NCBI GenBank assembly: GCA_032718475.1
Contig: JAUCBJ010007959.1
Span: forward strand, 1 to 33,736
Reading direction: 5' to 3'
DNA from: Nemertoderma westbladi
Taxonomy: Eukaryota; Xenacoelomorpha; Nemertodermatida; Nemertodermatidae
Length of the DNA: 33,736 bases
The notes beneath the pieces are model-generated. The model was not told where the DNA came from, made no database searches, and saw nothing but the letters and a program-made list of their open reading frames with translations. The translations under genes and the position numbers were made by a program. This document shows, in pieces, positions 27,763 to 33,736 of this stretch; position 1 is the first letter of the stretch; every line of letters begins with the position of its first letter.

Positions 27763-28285
27763 CTGTACTACTAGGATCAGCATGCTGCATTTCAGCTTCA
27801 TTTTTAAGAATGCTGTGACGGCTTATTGACAAAATTGCGCCGCCACAACTCCCTATCACCCATGATATTTGCTAGATCATACGCATCTCCAATGCCAGTG
27901 TCTATTTAGATGCCTCTCAAGAATAGAATGTCATGGGCTGTCCATCATGCTTATTCAGTCCATGAGGCCGCAAAGCACAATACACTGGCTCGTCCTTATG
28001 GCGAAATCAATGTCCTGCAAAGCGGAGGCGGTTCTGTTCAAGTGTCAAGCTTGTGGTGACTTTTGAAATACCTAGAAATAAGTTGTATAGTATCTGATTG
28101 GAGATGTGTTCATTGTACTTGAAACAGTGAACCCGACGTAGAAATCTTGTATACTGTAGGCCTAAGTGTCATCCAGATATTTGGTTTCCTCTGCAGTAAG
28201 AGCCCATCATGGACTCCCAAAACTCCTATATAAGAGTACTATAGTTCTACTGACTGCCCTAAATAATCGAACCTTGAGATTCCCT
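27763..28285 (-). mobile_element. LINE 3' fragment
   Basis: Aligns with 31138-31605, the 3' part of the LINE copy described there, in the same orientation. Both share the terminal tactactaggatc, the gcatgctgcatt hairpin-like word, ttaagaatgctgtg and ccgccacaactccctatcaccc, and diverge gradually towards 28285. All open frames are broken. The fragment has no RT motifs left. Confidence 0.7.
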
Positions 28286-29430
28286 TTATGCTATGGGCCT
28301 AGAAGGCTACATACTGTACTACTGTAGGCCCTGCAAACCATAGCAACATTAAAATAATGTTTATTAACATATTTATTCAGATAATAAAATATTAAAATTC
28401 AAATGTTAAACTAATGCCAGTTTTAATATTTTTTTGGCAAAGCGCTCGGACCCTGTGCAATAAAAGTGCACTTTCGGCAGTATTTGGTAACCAATGTTAA
28501 TCAGTGTTATTTTAACATTGGAATTCTAATAGTTTGTAAATTTCCCACCCTTAACATTCTAATGTTATTCTAACATTAAGCTAATATTGGAATTATTTCA
28601 TAGCATTCTCATAGCATTCATGATTTAGTTTCTCACTATTTTCTCATTATTATTCTAACATTAGTACATCAATACTAAAACATTATGATTTTAATGTTAT
28701 TAAATGCATGGTATCTTGTAAATAGGCCTACATAGAGTTTCCATATAAACACGGTTATTTCTATAAATGCAATAACATAATACACCTGAACAAAATTGGT
28801 GCGGTTTGTTCTATAATATTACAGAATAAAAATGGGTAAAAACGCTATTTATTAATATTATAATCATAATATGAATAATAATATTAGCATTATGTGTACA
28901 CCCGTTGAAAATATGGAAATGAAACCCACCAACCCAAGACGCAATGCTTTATCTTATTATCTTATACAGTAGTAAATATCTAACAACAGTAATTTACAAT
29001 AATGTCTGGTTAATCCCCAATGTAGTGCTAATCTCGTAGGTATAAAAACACAGAACGTTCCGATACCTAATAGGACAATCTATTACAATTTTATTATTAA
29101 TTTAAAAGATATTACAAGAAACAAACAATTAAAATTTAATATAAATAAAGGTTGACCTATTTTATGCACATGTATTGGCCCTACGGTACAAGTTCTTATA
29201 AGTCCAATCAAAAGTTAAATTCCAGTCTCTATTTCGTTTGCTATCTTTTCGATTGCGATACACTCCTCGGTTCCTCCAACTTTTCTAGCACTGTAAAGTA
29301 ATTAGGATTATATTAAGTAAGATTACATTGATTACATTATTAGATTACCATAATATTAAGTTGACAGCGACATGGTATTCCGTCATATAAGTTAAGAAAA
29401 TTATGTTATAGATACTCAAACCTAAACCAA
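28286..29430. other. AT-rich noncoding, with clustered taacatt/aatgtta words
   Basis: At about 28370-28690 the complementary words taacatt and aatgtta recur many times, giving several weak hairpins. No gene seen. Confidence 0.45.
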
Positions 29431-29478
29431 CACACACACACCCCCTCATACACACACACACACCCCCACACACCCCTC
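29431..29478. repeat. (CA)n microsatellite, interrupted by C runs
   Basis: Imperfect CA repeat with ccccc interruptions. No coding context. Confidence 0.85.
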
Positions 29479-30716
29479 TTTGTACAACCCCCATTCTGGG
29501 GACCGTTATTTCTATCGGTCGGTTCTGGGGTCGATATTGATTCCCTTATAACTTCTTTATTCTTGGTTTAAATTAAATTATTTTGGCACCAATAGACTCA
29601 GGAGACCATTTTACGTCATTCTATTGTTTCAAAATTTATCAACTCTAAAGATTGCTTATTTGTTACTCATGGGTTGAAGTGGGGACATCATACATACACA
29701 TTTCACTGGTGTGTTTAAGTTTTTGTCCAATCACGACCCGGTCCCCAGTGTGATTGAGCACATTTCAGGTAGAGTTTACACAATCATTAACTCTACCGAA
29801 TGTTAAACATTAAACAATGTGCTGCCGTGTCAGACGATATGTGATTGGATAACAAATAATGTTCTGGAATATTCTTGAGAAATAGAAAGGGTTCAATGGG
29901 CAGCCATAATCTTAAAATCCTTGTATTCGTAACTAACTCTGCAATATGATTTTGATGTGAGGAAACAATACGTAGATTTCCTTTTTGCTACCAATTTTAA
30001 CTAAATATTTTAATATTTTTATTGCTATTTGTGATAATAATCAAAATAACCAATGAACTTGAAATAAATAATTAACTAAACCTGAGATACATTCATTTAA
30101 TTTCGCAGTATGTAGTGCCTAATAATAGTATATTATTGACTACATGATGTTCATAATATTATTACAGTCAGATAATATAGTTAAATGCTTTAATTCTGAA
30201 TTACTTAATATATAAGAAGAAAACAATACAAGTATTATTTCGTTTTAAAAATTTATATTTTAATAAACGATTAATTTATTTCGTACTGAATATGGAGAAA
30301 AAATGATGTTGATGTAGATTTCATTTTAGCTACCAATTCATTCCGGGGACGTCCCCGGATTGATCGTTTAATGATCATTAATCGTCCCCAGTTTGTCCTT
30401 GTGTATTCATGCAATTGTCCCCGGTATGAATCAGGTACAACGTAATCCTGTGTAATCCGTATGTAATGTATATTTTTGAATACATATGATTGCATGAACA
30501 TATCAAGTAGGATAGGGTACTAAGCAAGTTAAATTCTTTAGTACTACAGTAAATACATAAAAATGAAAACATACGATACGTTGGCCTAGAGGTATTATTT
30601 TAAGGCCCCGGTAGCGCTACATGGACATAATTTTTATATTGCCTTGTTAGAGCAACTTCTCATTGTCAGAAACGACAATAACTTTGTATGAAGGTCAATG
30701 GAAGATTTGTAATTAA
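29479..30716. other. Noncoding stretch with a palindrome
   Basis: Nothing coding recognised. It contains the 16-base perfect palindrome ccggggacgtccccgg at 30343-30358 and further tccccgg/ccgggg words nearby (about 30416-30422). Confidence 0.5.
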
Positions 30717-31137
30717 TAAATAATGTATAATAAATAATAATATATAAGTATATAATATAATATATAATAAGTAAGTAATAAATAATAATTTATGTAAATA
30801 AAAAATTCTAATTCAAATTTTTCAAAAATTTGGAAAAATATTGACAAATTTTTGGATAAATATCCAAAAACCTTCAGCAGATTCAATTTTGAGTATTTTT
30901 CTTTCTAATTTTTCAAATCGCATCAAAAATGTTTGTTTGCTCTTTCGATATCTCGAAGCAAAATTTCAAAAATTAATTAGCAATTGTCATTTTGGTGCTG
31001 TTTTTGGTTTTGTTTATTGTTTAATTTTGACAAATTAAAAATTATCAATATTTTATTCAATTTTGGCCATTTATTTCCATAATGGAATAAAACAATCAGA
31101 ATTCGAGGTCGAGATATCTGAAGAGAGCACATCAGAG
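30717..31137. repeat. AT-rich simple sequence plus an inverted pair beside the LINE
   Basis: 30717-30800 is (TAA/TAT)-rich simple sequence. An imperfect inverted pair, tgctctttcgatatctcga (about 30939-30957) and tcgagatatctgaagagagca (about 31109-31129), encloses about 150 bp of AAATTT-rich DNA ending at the LINE 3' end. It could be a short foldback element; no target duplication seen. Confidence 0.4.
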
Positions 31138-32449
31138 ACTACTACTAGGATCGGCATGCTGCATTGCAGCTGCATTTTTAAGAATGCTGTGCCGGCTTGT
31201 CAACAAAATTGCACCGCCACAACTCCCTATCACCCATGACATTTGCTAGATCATCCGCATCTTTAAGGCCAGAAGTGTCCACCATGCTTATCCACTCCAC
31301 TTGGCTGCCAAAGCACAAGAGTATGCAGTGGCTGGTCTTCATGTCGAAAGCAATGTCCTGCAAAGCGGAGGCGACTTTGTTCTAGTGTCAAGCTTGGGGG
31401 AAACAATGAGACACCTCCAATGTTATATAGAGTCTGGTTGGAGATGTTTGCATTGTACTTGACACAATGAACCCGGCGTAGCATTCTTGTGAATGTGCCA
31501 TCCAGAGATTTGGTGTCCTCAGCAGTTAGAGCCACCATGGACTCCCGTAGAGGAGTACTGGAACTACTGCTGCTCTAAATAATCGGACCTTAAGTTTCCG
31601 ATTAATTCTCGGTGACTTCCAAATCCTGGAAAGCCTATTCAAGGCTGCCCATGCCTTTCCCTTACGTATTCGAAGATCCTCACCTGACTTCCGGATCCAT
31701 GATCCCAGGTAACAGAAGTCGTCCACATGCTCAAGCATACCATCCTTTGAGCTTATGCTCATCCGATCAGAGACTTGCTGAGGACTTTCAAAGTTAACTG
31801 TCAGAATTTTGGTCTTTCTGGAGTTAATAAAAAGACCAACACTAGAAGCAGCATGTTCTAATGAGCTGAGGAGCCGTTGGGCTCCCTCTAATGATTCTGA
31901 GAGTACTCCTAAGTCATCAGCAAAGTCTAGATCAGTTAGGTACTTGGCAGGATTTCCTCGACTTCTGGAGCCAGTAGGTGGAGTTATCATCACCCCATCA
32001 TCATTATAATGATCTAAGGACATGCGTAGAACATAATCAACCACAATAATGAACAAGAATGGTGCAAGTGTGTCTCCTTGGAGGACGCCCCATAACACTT
32101 CAAATGGTTCTGTGTCACCATCAACAGTAGACACAAATGTTGTCGAACCATCGTATACTGATCTGATTGCTGCAATAATTTCATCAGGAATCCCATATAA
32201 TGAAAGTATGGTGAACATACGTGAGCGAGAGACTGAATCAAAGGCCTTGAAGAAGTCAACAAAGATAACAGCCAGATGCCTGTCTTTCTTTTTTTTTTGA
32301 TAACTCTTCAATTATCATTCTAAGTGCCAAAATGGGCTCCATGGTCCCACGACCTTTACGGAACCCATTCTGATTTCCACGGAGCAGTCTCTCAATGGGA
32401 TCCCTGATGCGATTTAATAGAATCCTATTGTAAGTAGTATACAATACTA
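31138..32449 (-). mobile_element. 5'-truncated non-LTR retrotransposon (LINE)
   Basis: Reverse-transcriptase-coding sequence on the minus strand with its 3' end near 31138 and a truncated 5' end near 32449. A second fragment with the same 3' end is at 27763-28285, as expected of target-primed insertion. I do not assign the clade firmly; the GVLQGDTLAP form of the RT motif and the C-terminal LRFAGHCFRHE motif are seen in RTE/CR1-type elements of invertebrates. Confidence 0.85.
31178..32444 (-). pseudogene. LINE reverse transcriptase, frameshifted
   Basis: Three frames cover the protein. 32444-32256: upstream RT block with RLLRGNQNGFRKGRGTMEP. 32311-31526 (261 codons): FVDFFKAFDSVSR (motif A Asp), GVLQGDTLAPFLFI (motif B), LDFADDLGVL (FADD catalytic pair) and PVLLYGS. 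31538-31263: the C-terminal part, ALTAEDTKSLDGTFTRMLRR then LRFAGHCFRHEDQPL. The first frame change lies at a T10 run (32289-32298), the second near 31535, each fixable in principle by one base of net length change. The RT catalytic residues themselves are intact. The endonuclease and N-terminus are missing through 5' truncation. Confidence 0.88.
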
Positions 32450-32660
32450 TGACACCCGGCCATGGTCACCCGTAGCCCATCATTACCATCCATTTTTGGT
32501 ACTGCAGCCAATCAGAAGCCACCATTTCAACCTTTAGCGGTGGTCGTTATTATTTCAACCAATCAGATGTCAGCATTTCATCCGTAACCATGGTAACTTC
32601 TCAAGTTCCCGCATCTTCCGCTAGAGGCGTTATTAGTCACCCGACGCTAGTACTGCATCC
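32450..32660. repeat. CCAAT-containing direct repeats
   Basis: Words ccaatcagaagccaccattt and ccaatcagatgtcagcattt about 52 bases apart, with a third ccaatcacc near 32659, and two ccatggt words. They could be promoter-like CCAAT boxes, but repeat structure alone explains them and no transcription unit follows. Confidence 0.4.
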
Positions 32661-32935
32661 AATCACCAACCTTTATTTTACAGGTGTTCGGGTGTCTACA
32701 CTTAGCATCAGGTAACTTCTACTATTTTTCAAATCGCAATTTTTCAGCAACCAGTATTTTTCATATTTACCAACCTTTATTTTACAGACGCTAGAGGTGT
32801 CTACAGGTAACTTCTACTATTTTTCAAATCGCAATTTTTCAGCAACCAGTATTTTTCATATTCACCAACCTTTATCTTACAGACGCTAGAGGTGTCTACA
32901 GGTAACTTCTACTATTTTTCACCAGTAACTAAATT
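32661..32935 (+). repeat. 95-104-bp tandem array with splice-site-like edges
   Basis: Three units. Each contains caacctttattttacag (or tttatcttacag), a short central block, gtaacttctactatttttca and, in the first two, gcaatttttcagcaaccagt. The central blocks are 32684-32710, 32788-32806 and 32883-32901. The second and third are identical 19-mers (acgctagaggtgtctacag). Confidence 0.8.
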
Positions 32936-33736
32936 TAATTTCGCAATTTTTCAGATAACAAAATATTCAACCGGGTTCGAACTCGGGACTGTTATAACTC
33001 CTCACAACTCGTCACCCACTCTTCCACCCAACCTCGAGAGAAAAAGACGATAAATATCCGAGTTATAGCTGTTGAATGCCAAGTAATAATTATTCAATAT
33101 CGATTTATTCATCATAACTGGTCGCAGATGTTTACAAATAGCTTGTGGTAGTATCAATTATAAATTATTGTTCATTGAATTCTATACTATAGCATATGTT
33201 ACCAACGAGATCCAATTATTCTAATGATTTCGATAGCATAAAATGCATATTAATTAATACGAAATACATCTAACTAATAATAATAATTTACTTGTTCTAC
33301 ATACATTATCAGTACAATATTGACAGGTTAATTACGTTTGAATATAAGATGGAATGATAATTAATGTTTAGATGTAGGGTATTGATTGTTGTGAGTATGT
33401 GCTAGATATAGCAGTAATAGTGTTATTCGATATGTAACATTATGAAACAATGTCTCATGTATACACTGTAGTGTTGCAACTATGTGTAGGTAAGTCAATG
33501 TGTCAGTGTTAATATAGTATATTACATTTTTTATAATATATTGGTTCTACAGAGTGATGCTGGGTTTTAGCACTATTAATTTGACATTTTTTTATTGCGA
33601 AATTAGATTCACTGAAAAATCACATGAATAAACTTTGCGAGACATTCCTTAACTATTCTTTGACAACAAATTGTCTATCTATCTATTTTGAGTAAAAAAT
33701 GTGAAAATTAAAATGCAAGTCTTAAAAACTGAGTAA
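32936..33736. other. AT-rich noncoding end of the window
   Basis: Contains one B-box-like word (ccgggttcgaactcggg, about 32972-32988) without a matching A-box, then AT-rich sequence. No gene recognised. Confidence 0.5.

Overview
This is a eukaryotic, almost certainly animal, window made up almost entirely of transposable elements and repeats. I found no host protein-coding gene I can defend. BEL/Pao LTR retrotransposons are restricted to animals. The AT-rich background, tRNA-like SINE heads, a decayed LINE and very long poly(G) runs suit an invertebrate or other non-mammalian metazoan, but I cannot name the species.

Layout. 136-1704: minus-strand, 5'-truncated copy of a BEL/Pao element (3' LTR plus about 1 kb of the adjoining interior). 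1705-5086: noncoding repeats, including a 1.9-kb segment bounded by inverted repeats (2342-4260) that carries 161-bp tandem units, hairpins and a SINE. 5087-5835: a diverged LTR joined directly to the last 176 bp of a BEL interior. 5836-19401: a 13.6-kb BEL/Pao element with LTRs about 99% identical. 19402-21416: noncoding with a SINE. 21417-23869 and 24422-26825: two direct copies of an unrecognised 2.4-kb noncoding repeat that starts and ends with hairpins. 26826-31140: AT-rich noncoding DNA with a LINE 3' fragment. 31141-32449: a longer, frameshifted copy of the same LINE on the minus strand. 32450-33736: CCAAT-containing direct repeats, a 95-104-bp tandem array and unannotated sequence.

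Main element. After the 5' LTR come a Gag region (6538-10645) and Pol (10642-14439: end of the aspartic protease, RT, RNase H, integrase and the usual C-terminal domain). The Gag region has an acidic/basic coiled-coil N-terminus, an Asn-rich stretch, a 20-residue triplicate, a DUF1759-like domain, a zinc knuckle and the protease active site. This copy is defective. Gag changes frame four times before pol and three of those changes lie at poly(G) or purine tracts. The protease DSG reads NSG, RT motif A Asp reads Asn, one zinc-knuckle Cys reads Phe, and pol has two in-frame stops.

The most interesting part is the 3' module after pol, where some retroelements carry env. A 47-bp minisatellite spacer (about 14583-15110) precedes an ORF that looks like a DEDD-type 3'-5' exonuclease domain (15513-16511). 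An acidic/coiled segment follows, then an ORF with three perfect CX2CX4HX4C zinc knuckles (17228-18079). The last ORF is about 80% identical over 90 residues, without gaps, to the independent copy at 1431-1703, which argues that it is a genuine gene of this family. I infer a nucleic-acid-processing or RNA-binding accessory module. I know of no described BEL/Pao element with this arrangement, but I could not search.
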